Assembly (NCBI GenBank): GCA_001687465.1
Contig: LVLI01000329.1
Coordinates: forward strand, 1 to 64,000
Direction: 5' to 3'
Length of the DNA stretch: 64,000 nucleotides
Source: Halocafeteria seosinensis
Lineage: Eukaryota > Sar > Bigyra > Bicosoecida
The translations under genes and the position numbers were made by a program. The first letter of the stretch is position 1; each line of letters opens with the position of its first letter. Below, piece by piece: positions 35,295 through 46,434 of this stretch. The notes below the pieces were generated by a model that was not told where the DNA came from, ran no database searches, and saw nothing but the letters and a program-made list of their open reading frames with translations.

Positions 35295-37522
35295 ATGGAG
35301 ACCCAGGTTCATATTTCACCCCCAAGAACTCCCCTTACTGGGGCGAGACAGCCCCTTGGGGTCATAGATTCGAACAACAAAACTCCTCAGTCAATTTCGA
35401 AGAAAGGAGAAATCAACCGTTCTGCGGCTCCATCAAGGGTCACCAACGAGGAGTCCCGGACTGACGCTGATACCGTGCATGCAACCCCAGCGAATACAGG
35501 CAAAGCCAGGGAATCCGATAGCTCCACAGAGTATTTCACGCCCGACTCTGGAGGCAGCCAATTTTTTTCTGATCAGAAAAATACAGCCCACCACGTGGCT
35601 ACGGATGGCAACAGTGAACAACAGGAGGCAGTCCCTGGTACACCGGCAAGTGATTGGTCCCAGAGCACATCTCCACCCTTAGCATTCACCAGAGGAAATG
35701 ATAGAGAGACTTTCTCACGGAGTCAGCAACTCTCCAATGAACACTTTGCCCAAGGTCCAGTTACCAAAGATGCATCTGCTGCCGAAGCTACAGGTTCCAT
35801 TGAAAACCAAGAATACCAAAATGTCACTTGTGCTGAACCATTTGTTGGAACATGCACGAAGAATCTATTACAAGCAGTTGAAAATTCGGGGAATGAACAC
35901 ATTGGTGGCGAAAGCCCGTCATCTAAGGGGCAGCAGTCGATCGAAAACGGCCCTTCCTCAGCCGAGCTCGAGGAAAAGAGCTCTGATGACGAAGTTTATC
36001 AGACTCCTGCACCACGTAGGAGAAAATTGCTGACGCGTTCCCGTAAATATCTCGACAATAAACACAGTCAACGGAAACAAGAATCTTCAGAAGAAGATAA
36101 CCAATGTTCTGAAGAAGAGATCGACAGGGGAGCTTCGTGTATCAACATTAGTACGATAAAGAAAACTATAAAGAGCAGTAAGTATCGCAGTTCGCAAAGA
36201 GACGAAAACACTGCAGACGAGGATATCAGCGATTTTATAGTGAGTGACAAAGAGTGCGACGAAGAGAATGAATTCCCCGTCGCTGATGACGACCTGCCCG
36301 GAGCATTCGATCAACTATCTATTCGGAGCTCTGAAGAAAGTGAGTCTTCCGAAGAGGAGGGAAACGATCTCGCTTCCCCAGTTGAGGGACGTCCCACCAT
36401 AGAAAAAGGGCGCGCAGCATTTGTAGATGAAATATCTTCAGATGAAGAAGACGCTATCACTGTCGGGAAAAGAGTTCAGCACGGTGGCCAAAATACCGGT
36501 GAACTCTTGCCTCTCCTCGACAGCCTTGGCTACAATTGGTCAACTTTACAAGACCGCTTTCCGCAACGCCAAGCCAAGAAGCAACGTGACAAACTTGTTC
36601 ACCCACTCTACAGCTTGTTCAACAAAAACGTGTTCAACGAGCAGCTTCCCGCTTCGAGCCAGACTGTCGTACAATGGAGCGGTCGTCTTCGGTAAGTGCC
36701 ATTGTTGACTCTAAGAAGGGAATGATCAAGATAAATATGGTATTCGTACCACAGAACCACGGCGGGAGTTACGTACACGAAAAGAATACCTGGTACAGCT
36801 GGTGGGAGGGAGTTTCACATCATGTTGTCGACAAAGGTGCTTGACCGGCCATTTCGGGTGGCTTGTACACTCCTGCACGAAATGTGCCACGCCGCTGCAT
36901 GGATAGTCGACGGAAACCGTAAGCCACCACACGGAGCTGTATGGAAGTAAGGGCTTACGTGCCTGTGTTTCGAACGAAAATAAGCTTAAGATACTTCCAC
37001 CTCGCAGAGCATGGGCAAAGAAGGCAAGCGATACCTTTCCTGTATTTTCCGTCAGTAGACTGCATACTTACGAGGTTCACTACAAATATCAGTACTTGTA
37101 AGTTTCTAAACAAATATTCGAGTCTGCTCCAATCATATGCATCACAATTGAATGCTTAACTCAGATGCGAAAATTCGAATTGTTCCTTCTCACAAGGTCG
37201 ACACTCCAAGAGTATCGATACGTCGACCAGTGCATGCCCAATATGTGGAAGCAAGTTGCAACTAAGCGTCTCCGATAATACGCAAGGAGGTTCGACCACC
37301 TCGAAACTCAACCAGTTTTCTGTTTTCGTGAAGAAGCACTACAACAGGATCAAGCAGGGAGATACCAGTTGCGGAGTTCGCCAGAACTTGGACAAACAAT
37401 TCGTAGGTGGAGCCGCTACTCCCCTCTCCCACAAAGAAACAATGCAGGAGTTGAGTAAACTGTGGCACCAGGAAAAAGAGAACTCAGAGGCGAAATCATC
37501 TAGTCCCAGCGCTGGACTTTAA
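35295..37522 (+). CDS. GCNA: GCNA-type SprT-like metalloprotease
   Basis: Predicted nuclear protease for DNA-protein crosslinks, 678 residues in four exons: 35295-36691, 36755-36946, 37008-37097 and 37165-37522. Residues 1-~410 are disordered and strongly acidic/Ser-rich, with runs such as SSDEEDA and SDFIVSD that could bind SUMO, the layout of germ cell nuclear acidic protein. The SprT domain starts PLYSLFNKNVFNEQLP and has the zinc-protease motif HEMCHAAAW (HExxH, ~504). A zinc ribbon follows (C...C then CPIC, from ~560). The C-terminus (NQFSVFVKKHYNRIK...TMQELSKLWHQEKE) looks like an HMG box, which separates GCNA from SPRTN. Its last 23 bp overlap the 3' end of the convergent RUS gene. In animals GCNA is germline; in a protist the role would be general genome maintenance. 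Confidence 0.9.
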
Positions 37523-39274
37523 GATGCCATGGCGACTGATTAGTCAAGTACGGTTGCCCAACCCACCAGCCGCGTTTCTCCAATTCATGTATAAGTTCTC
37601 CGGAGATCGCATCGCAGTGTTGTTGCGATTCTTCACAGATCAGCGAGCTAAGTGCAACACTGTTGCAGTGCTTCCCTTGTGTCAATAGCCTCTTCGCACA
37701 CAAGGCGTGGATTACCGCATATAAACTTTGGTCCCAAGTAGCTTCTTCAGCAATGAGGACATCTATCTGAAAATGCTGGAGGCTCCTTCTTCGGTAAATA
37801 GCGAGAGCATAATAAGGCTGTTCAGTGCTGTTCCAGAATTGTGCGACCCATTCATTAAGAAGAGCGCAGTTAGTATCCGTCAGTCTCGGGTTAATGTCAA
37901 TCGAGACATCAGTAATGGCAGTATCAGTCCCGCTTCCCCAGGCCCGCAGAGCACGCAAGTCCACCAACACTTCGAAGAAAATAGGTTCCAATTGCGCTAC
38001 TTCGTAAGGATATCGGACACATGCTTGAGAACTCTCCCTAACAGCCTCGTTCAAGGCCAACTCTGCTCTCTTAATGCTCAACGTGGGGAGCACTGCAGCT
38101 CGGAGAGACTTGTGTAGACAGTAAAGATGAGCGCCAGACAATACAACAACGGTACCGAGGAGATATGAGAAGTCTGTAGCGGTAAATGTGCACATAAGAG
38201 CACCTATTCCAGTGCCTATAGTGCTGGCTGCAATAGTCTGACTTCCAGACTTTGCAGTGATATCTGAGAGGTTACCATGCCGGGCCAATGCCTGCATACA
38301 TCAAGAATCATTTATGAGTACGGCGCATGAGGAGGAGCTACCAAGAGTGTACACGCACTTGATGTATTCCAGCTTTCGTAGCAGAAGCACTTAGCCATCC
38401 AACATTCTTTCCAATGTTGGCAATAGAAGCAATCGGTAGGAACAATGCTGGGTTCAAGCACGTGCACGCTTCCAGTAGACACGATCCGTCCATTACCAGC
38501 GCCGATACAAATCTCCACCTCTTTGGATCTGTGTCGAAATTCGTATTGATGGAGCTGGACATCAGAATGAGTTCAAGAATGAGAGATAAGCACTTCGTCG
38601 TCGTAATGGTGACAATTTACCTAGCAAATATAACTCCTCCTAGTTGTCCAATTCCATCCTTCAGTACCCAATTCACTACCGCCGCCACCGGGAGAGACCC
38701 TGCTCCCATACCAACCGAATGGAACATGGCCTGCATGGACAGAACTGTACAGAGCGAGAGAGAGAGAGAGAGAGAAGATAACACAGGAATTGTGAGCTGT
38801 CAAGCAACGCGCATAGAGATTTCAGGGAATCGTACCTCCCATTGTAGTCGAAAGGCACATTGCCAGGGCATGCCACGCAACGTAAGGGGCGTACGAAGCA
38901 TCCACACTAGTAGGATATCCTTCCGGAAGAAAATACTGTAGAGTTTTCTCCCTCAAACGCTGAAGCATGTCGAGCATACTCCTACTACGGGAAGCACTGC
39001 TTTCGGTGTTTCCAATTTCCTCACTACCATGGCTGTGTTGCTTGTGATGCTTCATTCGAACTTCGTTTCCCAGGACTGCCGTAATCACATCTGGTTTCGA
39101 TGAGCTGTACTGTACTATCTGCACTAGCATGTCATCATACGTCACATTTCCTGAAGCAGCAGCAGTGCTGAGTTCTTGTGCGTACCTTCCATTCAGGATT
39201 TGAGCCACCTTTCTCCGTCGATCCTGTCGTTGACAAGACTCGGCATCCAAATCTGTGGAGTCTGTGGACTCCAT
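37500..39274 (-). CDS. RUS family protein (DUF647, root UVB-sensitive / C16orf58-like)
   Basis: Four exons: 38836-39274, 38621-38744, 38359-38554 and 37500-38291; 516 residues. Family landmarks: FLPEGYPTSVDASYAPYVAWHAL before the first intron; GVLSMQAMFHSVGMGAGSLP..AVVNWVLKDGIGQLGGVIF, the best conserved block; FDTDPKRWRFVSALVMDG; and NLSDITAKSGSQTIAA with a predicted membrane segment after it. The C-terminal half is more variable. Plant RUS1/RUS2 act in UV-B sensing and auxin transport in plastids; the animal member is less known. Function here is not predictable beyond a membrane-associated role. One intron uses a (CT)n tract (plus-strand GA repeat ~38755-38776) as polypyrimidine stretch. 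Overlaps GCNA tail-to-tail by 23 bp; divergent from USP39. Confidence 0.92.
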
Positions 39275-39455
39275 AGCGCCGTCGTAGTCCCCGTCCTGCT
39301 CGGAGTGCTATCATACCGTCCTGCTAGCGCCTCTATGGGAGCACTTCACAATCTAACAAACCCGTCGTACCAGATTGTAGGATTGTTGACCACTTTTGTC
39401 TTGTTTGAATTGTTGCTTGTGAAGGACGTGAAACACTTTGTAATACTTTGTGATA

Positions 39456-41585
39456 ATGGCGTCCACCACGAATAAGCGTTCCCAGCCTGAAAAGGTGGAG
39501 GAAGAGGAAGATTATGAGGAGGATAAACCCCATCGCCATCACAAGAAGAAGCAAGCTGTCAGCCGTGAATGCCCTTATTTGGATACAATACAGCGTCAGC
39601 GCCTTGATTTTGACTTTGAGAAGCAATGTAGCGTGACTTTAGCCACCCAGCACGTCTATGTCTGCCTCGTCTGTGGGCAAATCTTCCAAGGAAGAGGACC
39701 ACAGACCCCAGCATACACGCATGCGGTTCAGAACTACCATCATGTCTTTATGAACCTCCATACGACGCGGATATACTGTCTGCCGGACGGCTATGAGGTG
39801 ATTGATAGCTCCTTACGGGACATACAGAACGCATTGGATCCTCAATTCACGCAGGAAGAGATCGAGAACGCTGATTTCAATACGGCATTGTCCAGGGATA
39901 TCATGGGAGTGCAATATTTACCAGGGTTCATTGGCTTAAACAACCTGAAACGAACAGATTATGTCAATGTAACTGTGCATGCTCTAGCGCATGTGCTTCC
40001 TCTACGGGACTACTTTTTGCAGCCTTCAAATTACAAAGATTGCACGTCGATTCTGGTGCACAAGTTTGGCCAATTGATGCGCAAGATTTGGTCCCCTGGA
40101 AATTTCAAGTCGACAGTGAGTCCGCATGAACTTGTTCAGACCATTGTGGAGGAAAGCGAGAAGAAATTCACCATTGAAACTCAATGCGATGTCATGGATT
40201 TTGCCACTTGGTTTTTGAACCAGCTGCACCTGTAAGTATTCTATACTCAAGTGGTCATCTTTATTGTGAGTGTGTGTATATTTGAATTCTTTATCGCAGA
40301 GGATTAGTCCACAAATACCCTCGTGTGGGGGACAAAAAGATTAAACCGCCACCTCTTCCGACGGGAGGAGGATCTTCCAGTATCATCCATGAAGTCTTTC
40401 AGGGAGAAGTAGAAGTTTTTATCCGAAGACGACGCATGATGATCAGTGTCGAGCAAGAGATGGAAGAGCAGAAAACAGGGACGGTGAAACAATCGCAACA
40501 ACAGGCCTCAGAAAATGGCGAGCCGCAAATAGAGACATTTACAGAGAGGATGCCTGCTCTCTTTCTGTCGCTGGACTTGCCTCCGGCACCGCTGTACCGG
40601 GATGAAAATGGGAGGAACATCATTCCGCAAATTTCTTTGTACAAACTCTTGGAAAAGTATGACGGCGAGTATGTCACAGATGTAGTGCGGGGAGATTTTA
40701 GAGAAAGACGCCAATACCGCATTACACGTCTACCTCCTTACTTATTGATGAATGTTAAACGGTTTACTAACAATGCCTGGTTCACTGAGAAGAACCCGCA
40801 TATTGTTAATCTTCCAGCTAAAAATTTAGAAATGAGCAACTATATGCACCCTGATGCTCTCGACTATGATAAAGACAACTTGAGATCGCGTGTCATCCAA
40901 TCCGATTCAACCGTAAAGGCTGGACAAGGTGCTAAGAAGACTCAGCGCCCACCTCGAAAGAATTGGCAGCACGTTCCTCCGCCAGAGATGCTACCTCATC
41001 TTACAGTGCAGCAGTTAAAGCAGTTTGTTAAAGCGGCATATCGGGACGGGGAAAGTGTTGCTCGAAAATGTTTAGAAAAGGATGACTTGGTGAGGGCTTT
41101 GCGACCCGTTAGTCATCGTATCTGGTGCACAAAATACGATCTGGTAGCTAACGTTAGTCATGACAGTCCTCCAGAGCAGAGCGGGACAGATGCAGCGGCT
41201 GGAGCTGCAGCACTCGTTGCTGGTGGTGCTAGGGGAAAACCAAGAGCAGGTGTGGTAAAACAGCAGCTAGATCCTTTGGCAAGGGGAAGCTGGCGTGTAC
41301 ACGTATACAATGATGTAAGTGTTCCTATAACATACACTCAAAATGGAACAGAAACGTGGACATTATACTGTGTCATTCCTTGCGTGTAAACAGGCTCTGA
41401 ACCAATGGTATGAAATAGATGACCTCCACGTCTCGGAAACGCAGGCTCAAATGATTGGCCTCAGTGAATCCTATCTGATGGTTTATCGAAGTCAAGCTTG
41501 GGATCCTCGAAAGAAAGGACATCTGGAGAATATGGAGGAGTCCATCTCCACCGGCTTGGCATTCAACAAGAAGGAATCATCTTGA
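39456..41585 (+). CDS. USP39: U4/U6.U5 tri-snRNP protein USP39 (SAD1) with inserted helical segment
   Basis: Splicing factor of the tri-snRNP; the ubiquitin-protease fold is catalytically dead. Three exons: 39456-40231, 40300-41314, 41394-41585; 660 residues. Charged N-terminus, then a ZnF-UBP domain (CPYLDTIQRQRLDFDFEKQCSV, VYVCLVCGQIFQGRG, HAVQNYHHVFMNL). The peptidase core starts PGFIGLNNLKRTDYVNVTVHAL, where the catalytic Cys position is Asp, as in USP39. Near the C-terminus a ~100-residue insertion (~450-550) interrupts the usual order: KKTQRPPRKNWQHVPPP, then LPHLTVQQLKQFVKAAY...CLEKDDLVRAL, which looks like a SAP-like helical hairpin, then an Ala/Gly-rich linker after YDLVANV. The end (WYEIDDLHVSETQAQMIGLSESYLMVYR) is canonical. 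Confidence 0.94.
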
Positions 41586-41607
41586 GTAGCAACGTGGCTC
41601 TGACCCA

Positions 41608-42536
41608 TCATATATTGAAACTTTCTCCGCAACCACACGCTCCTTTCGCGTTTGGATTGTTGAAAACAAACTCAGCACTGATGTCGTCTTCATGCCAGTC
41701 TAGTGTAGTGCCTAATACAGTCATCAGAGCTCGCGGCTCTATTAGAATAGTAACGCCTGTAGTCACAGTCTTGGGTAGCGTTGAATTCACTGCCATATGA
41801 CGTTCATTATGCAGAAGTATCGTACCTTTCTCTTCTACCTTCTCATCGAATTTTTTCGCTTCTGTTGCATAGTTCATCGTATAGGACATCCCGTTACAAC
41901 CACCTGCGACACGTACATTGCCGTGAATCCATGCTAAGAATTCCCAAAGACCAGACAGCAAACTTACGTTTTGTTACGCCAACCCTAATGCCCACCGCAT
42001 CAGATTTGTTTTCTAACATTTTTTTTAATCGCTCAGCTGCTTCATCAGTCTGCAGTCAGCATACACCAGAGTATTACGGGACGACGCTAATTCCTGAACA
42101 CCCTTGCAGGCCACCCCATCTCCCCCCTGTACTGGAGGCAATTAAGGTAAGGAGTACATTCGACTCTACTTACGAGCTCTAACGCAGCCTTCGGTCGTCT
42201 CCTCCTGGCCTTTGTAGTCACTTTCCCTGTGGCCCCCATATAGCGTACTTGTCCTGGATTCGTCAGGGGTGTCCATTGTTCTGTGCTTTTGTTCACGAGC
42301 GACGGCGCTTTCTTCGCACCTATACTTGTGACTGTATAGAAGCCGCTCGCCTCTGTGTATATCGTCCTTGATCTGACGCTTGCTTCGGATAATGCATAGT
42401 TAGATGACGAAGGATCGAAGAATACTGACGCCACACGCGAAGTTTGTGCTCCTTTCAGGCGTCCCAAGCCAGCATAGCTTCCACCATGGTAACGAGATAC
42501 AAGACTAACCCCTTTCTCGCGCAAAGCGAAACTCAT
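41608..42536 (-). CDS. ISCA1: Iron-sulfur cluster assembly protein ISCA1, mitochondrial
   Basis: A-type carrier for mitochondrial 4Fe-4S cluster assembly. Four exons: 42174-42536, 41968-42049, 41826-41903 and 41608-41756; 223 residues. The HesB/IscA core runs AALELTDEAAERLKKMLENKSDAVGIRVGVTKRGCNGMSYTMNY and ends EFVFNNPNAKGACGCGESFNI, with the three conserved Cys (GCNG and CGCG). The N-terminal ~115 residues, Ser- and Arg-rich, are longer than in human ISCA1 (129 residues in total) and should include the mitochondrial presequence. Intron 3 (41757-41825) is exactly 69 nt and has no in-frame stop, so retention would insert 23 residues after EEKG rather than truncate. Start: first ATG of the longest frame. 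Confidence 0.93.
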
Positions 42537-43006
42537 TTCTGTTGAAAAGAGCTTGTATAGGAGCAATCAAGCCCTTAGAAGAGTATGACGCCGAGGTCAC
42601 TTTTCTCTCTCTCCCAGTGCAATGCAAGAGCTCAAATGCCACAATTCTCGCAACCAGACACCAAACTAGAACTCTTCCACATGCTTGTCAAATTATCAAT
42701 TTTGACCACTATACCGTGTATGCACCGCAAAGACCAGCTAAAGACTTGTGCGCGTGTTGGCAAGTTGAAGTTGAAGTTTGGCACAACACGGAAGTTCATA
42801 AGGTGTTAAATGCCATGTTTTGAGGCTACTGAACGTCCCTTTTAAGAAGGTGGTGTAGGTATACAGTGAGAAGAAAAACAGGGAAGTGTGCTATGGGGGA
42901 TCGGACTTGCGAATAGAGAGGGAGAAGAGGTCTATGCCTCACATGGACTTGAACAACTGCTTATTAAAGTGACGTTTATAGACGAATTCTGGCGTTGGCA
43001 TACATT
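42537..43006. promoter_or_regulatory. Divergent intergenic region between ISCA1 and TMEM184
   Basis: 470 bp between divergent starts. No conserved coding potential or clear motif is seen. Confidence 0.45.
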
Positions 43007-44633
43007 ATGCCCATTGAAGAACCTCTAGAAATTGATACCTCCACCAGCACAGCGAGACGGATGGCTTCATCAGACCGTTCAACCGAGGGGTTTGCAGTCA
43101 ATGCAGGGTTCACCCGCGTGAAGCCTTCCCGGAGCGCTTATAATTGGAGTAAAGGTCTCTTAGGGGCCACACTAGTGGTGGTTGCTGGAATTTTGCCGGT
43201 AATCATTTGGCAGCTCGTCAAGCTTCATGCTGAACGACATGTGATTGCCTGGTTCATTGGAGGGGTCTGCGTTTGTATCGCTGTACCAATATCTGTGCAT
43301 GATATGGTTGGACATTGGCTCCACTATTCGTACCCAGATATTCAAGTCTACTACGTTCGGGTCCTAGGAATGGTGCCCATTTACAGTATTGAAAGCTGGT
43401 TCGCTTTAAGATTCAAGGAATCAGCCTTCTACCTGGAGGCTCTACGAGACACGTACGAGGTACGTCGCGATAACGAGATATCCTTGTGTACAACTGTTTG
43501 GGTCATTCAAGAATGCGTTTTTGCGCTTCTCCTCAGGCATACGTTATTTACAACTTCTTTATGATACTCATACGTCTGGTTGGAACCGATCGAGAGGTCA
43601 AGCGGGCGTTACGACGTCAGAGGAATCCCCGAGACGACAACACTCTGCTAGATGAAGATTCGTCTCCAAATACTGACGACCGTCCCAACAGCCACAGATC
43701 TTACGCAAAACACATGGTTCCAATGTGCTGTCTTCCTCGTTGGAAACTAGGGAACCAATTTTATTTCAATACTCAAGTGGGCGTTTTCCAAGTATGTGGT
43801 CAGATTAGCGTTGTGGTTGACGCCTCTGCTTTCAATTGTTATAATGCCATGCAGTATGTTGTAGTGAAGCTGATTACAACTGCTACTACCCTTATAACGA
43901 CCAAATTGGGTGTCTATGGTGATGGAGAGTTCCACAGTTTTGACAGGGCATATATATACGTGACGGTGCTAGTCAATTTCTCCCAAATGTGGGCAGTGTA
44001 CAACTTGGTGTTGTTCTACCATACACTATCGTGTAAGAGAGATGAACTATTGTAGAATACTCGTAGAAACAACGTGTATGTGTCCGATTTGAGTTGCAGC
44101 TTCTTATAAAGGCCGAGGAGTTAGCCCAATCGGTAAAATGGTGTGTATCAAGGGCATTGTTTTCTTCACATTTTGGCAACAAATCTTGATAGCTGGTCTT
44201 GTGTTCGAGGGGATCATTACGGTAGGTTTGATATGCTCTCACCTGGAGCATATTGGTAAAACTATTCAAGTTACTCATCTCTTCTTGCTGTACCCGAGCC
44301 GCAGGGAACGAGGTTGTTCACGACTGAGGAAGTGGCGGATGGACTTCAAGATTTTATAATAACGTTCGAGATGGTATTTTTTGCCATTGCGCATCATTTT
44401 TACTTCAGTTATAAAGTAAGTTTGGGGAAATATTCTTGCACGTACATGTAGTCCTGTAACTCTTGTTTGATTTCGTTTGGCAGGATTTTGAGCACGCATC
44501 GGGTGAAACGCGGAAGGGATTCTTCAAGGCTGTGGGACAGGGCGTATTTCCGCGCGATATCATGACTCACTCAAGAGACATGATGTTCAAGAAGAGGAGA
44601 AGATCTAGTGATGAGCTCAGTAACGAGTCTTAG
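43007..44633 (+). CDS. TMEM184: TMEM184 family membrane protein (DUF300, organic solute transporter Ost-alpha type)
   Basis: Seven-helix-type membrane protein, 422 residues, six exons: 43007-43459, 43537-43791, 43855-44032, 44100-44221, 44305-44415 and 44484-44633. Family motifs in order: YSYPDIQVYYVRVLGMVPIYSIESW, RDTYEAYVIYNFF, a Cys-Pro loop MVPMCCLPRWKLG, QYVVVKLITTATTLI, GVYGDGEF, NFSQMWAVYNLVLFYHTL, PIGKMVCIKGIVFFTFWQ and LQDFIITFEMVFFAIAHHFYFSY. The C-terminal tail is basic (FKKRRRSSDE). Related proteins include vacuolar or endosomal LAZ1 in plants and Ost-alpha in animals; the substrate is unknown here. The third splice junction was chosen because it preserves the motif order and frame. 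Confidence 0.93.
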
Positions 44634-44951
44634 GTTGTGTTAACATTGTCATTAAATCGAATCTATCACATGAACGTAAGGAATTTAGAGAGTGTGAAGG
44701 AAGGATCTGCATCGTTCTCTACCGAGAACTGAGTAGGAGCCTTCGAAGAGTACTTTACTCTGGCTCAATATAGATCGCAGAAACATCTAAGTAATGGTTC
44801 ACTAGCTACCGTTAATTAGTACACGTGGATAAAGAAGCTTCGAAAAGCCGCAGTCAAGGAGTCATTGATAACCACACGACTTCTGCACATTTGCCTCGAG
44901 GCCCATGCTTCCTGTTGCGTAGCGTACCAAAATAAACACGTCATTTGATTA
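44634..44951. other. Convergent intergenic region, no gene seen
   Basis: 318 bp between the 3' ends of TMEM184 and the FAM210-like gene. An AATAAA on the minus strand could not be confirmed as a poly(A) signal; nothing else stands out. Confidence 0.4.
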
Positions 44952-45881
44952 TCAATCTTTTCGTCCCGTTGCCTTTTTCATTGTATCTCGGGCTCTTTGC
45001 AAAACTCTTCCCGCGGCTGCCGCTCCTTTAGTTGCTCTTGAGAACTGAGGTCGCTTCTGGATATTAAACAAATGTAACATCCTCATTGGAAGGTAGCGTA
45101 GGAGTGCCGGTACAGCAAAGAGAGTTATCAATATCCTAAACGGTTCCGTGGTCTTGGTCAAGAGCCAAGCCGTGAGGAAGTTCGTTATGTGTGGCGATAC
45201 CTGGAGCTCTTTGTTGGGAGAAATCCACTGCTTTATTCTAGAATTTCTCAGCCACTTGTTGACGTCAGGCCCCTTCACAGCGCCAAGTTCAACTAAAGCC
45301 CACATAATCGCCAAGACGCCCACATACATACCAATGTAGAAAGTCAATGTTAACCCTCCATAATTTCGAATATATTGCCTAAATAAATCACTGTTGTCAT
45401 GCCACCAACGACGAAGAGACTTTACAGGAGCTTCTCGAAATTCTGCCCACGATATATGGGACATTTCCCGGGGCGCCGATTCACTCTCAGCGGAGCCTGT
45501 GTTTGTTTGTTTTCCGCCATCAGGCTTTTGTTCTGCTTTATTAGAGCAATTACGTCGTCTATGTCGCAAACACGTCGAGCGAGTTTGTTTAAGCCATTGG
45601 TTCATTACAAATCCAGGCCGCGGTGTGAGTAGCAACGACGTGCGAAACATGGGGCCTCTACACGAGGAGACGTTACAACCAGTATCAAATTTCGATTTTA
45701 TCTGTGTCGAAAAATTTGTCATCGTTTGTCCTCGTAGTTGGGGTAGTGGTATTCTCTTTGCCACCATCGGATGCAGCTTTGTCGTGCGTAATGCGTTCAT
45801 TCCTCCGTTTCCTCCTACTCGTACCGCTCGTTGAAACATCGGCTGGAGCCCCACATTGTGGACCCGCCAACAATATGCCAT
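44952..45881 (-). CDS. FAM210-like (DUF1279) membrane protein, probably mitochondrial
   Basis: A 309-residue intronless gene. The N-terminus is rich in Arg, Ser and Gly and poor in acidic residues over ~120 positions, consistent with an organelle-targeting sequence. The DUF1279 domain starts around FRQYIRNYGGLTLTFYIGMYVGVLAIMWALVELG, a membrane helix after the conserved YG, and continues through a loop to TAWLLTKTTEPFRILITLFAVPALLRYLP, a second helix containing the family's KxTEPxR motif. A short basic tail rich in Ala/Arg follows. FAM210 proteins sit in the mitochondrial inner membrane and affect mitochondrial translation; plant members are plastid proteins. Location here is inferred from the presequence only. 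Confidence 0.82.
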   Translation of the reverse strand: MAYCWRVHNVGLQPMFQRAVRVGGNGGMNALRTTKLHPMVAKRIPLPQLRGQTMTNFSTQIKSKFDTGCNVSSCRGPMFRTSLLLTPRPGFVMNQWLKQTRSTCLRHRRRNCSNKAEQKPDGGKQTNTGSAESESAPREMSHISWAEFREAPVKSLRRWWHDNSDLFRQYIRNYGGLTLTFYIGMYVGVLAIMWALVELGAVKGPDVNKWLRNSRIKQWISPNKELQVSPHITNFLTAWLLTKTTEPFRILITLFAVPALLRYLPMRMLHLFNIQKRPQFSRATKGAAAAGRVLQRARDTMKKATGRKD

Positions 45882-46434
45882 AGTAGTATGACAACCTTCC
45901 TTCAGGTATCTTCCCTCTGTTTCCCCCTATATATGCAATACGGAGAGAATAGCCCAATATTCCACCGTTCTCACAAACTTTCAACGCTTGTGCACGACGT
46001 ATTCCAAAGGCCAATCCCTCATCCAGCATCCAAGAACAATAGTAACGAGTATCCTCTTGTATTCTCAGGGTGACCGGGAGATCGGGGGCGTATAATGAAG
46101 GTAATAAAAGACTATTTGCCTCCTTCCCCTCTAGAGCACCAGGTGACACAGAACTTCAGATGCCTTTTTCGCCAATTCCAACTGCATACAACCCATCCAT
46201 ACAGTGATTGTCGAATACTAAAATATTAAACCTATCCAACCACAGCCGCTAATTCGCATTCTAATACCTCTATATTGTATTAAAGAGCACCGGAGACGGC
46301 AACTTCACAAACGTCCAGTGCGCAGTACAATGAGGTTTATTTCGTCCGTATTTCATCATATTGATGCACCAAAGACACAGACAGGATATGTGTATCATCT
46401 ACACATCGTAGTTCATGTCTGGTGGAGTGAGAGA
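45882..46434. promoter_or_regulatory. Divergent intergenic region
   Basis: About 550 bp between divergent starts. The frame of the downstream gene is open from 46318 and includes an ATG at 46330, so a longer N-terminus is possible, but the residues there do not look like a presequence. Confidence 0.4.
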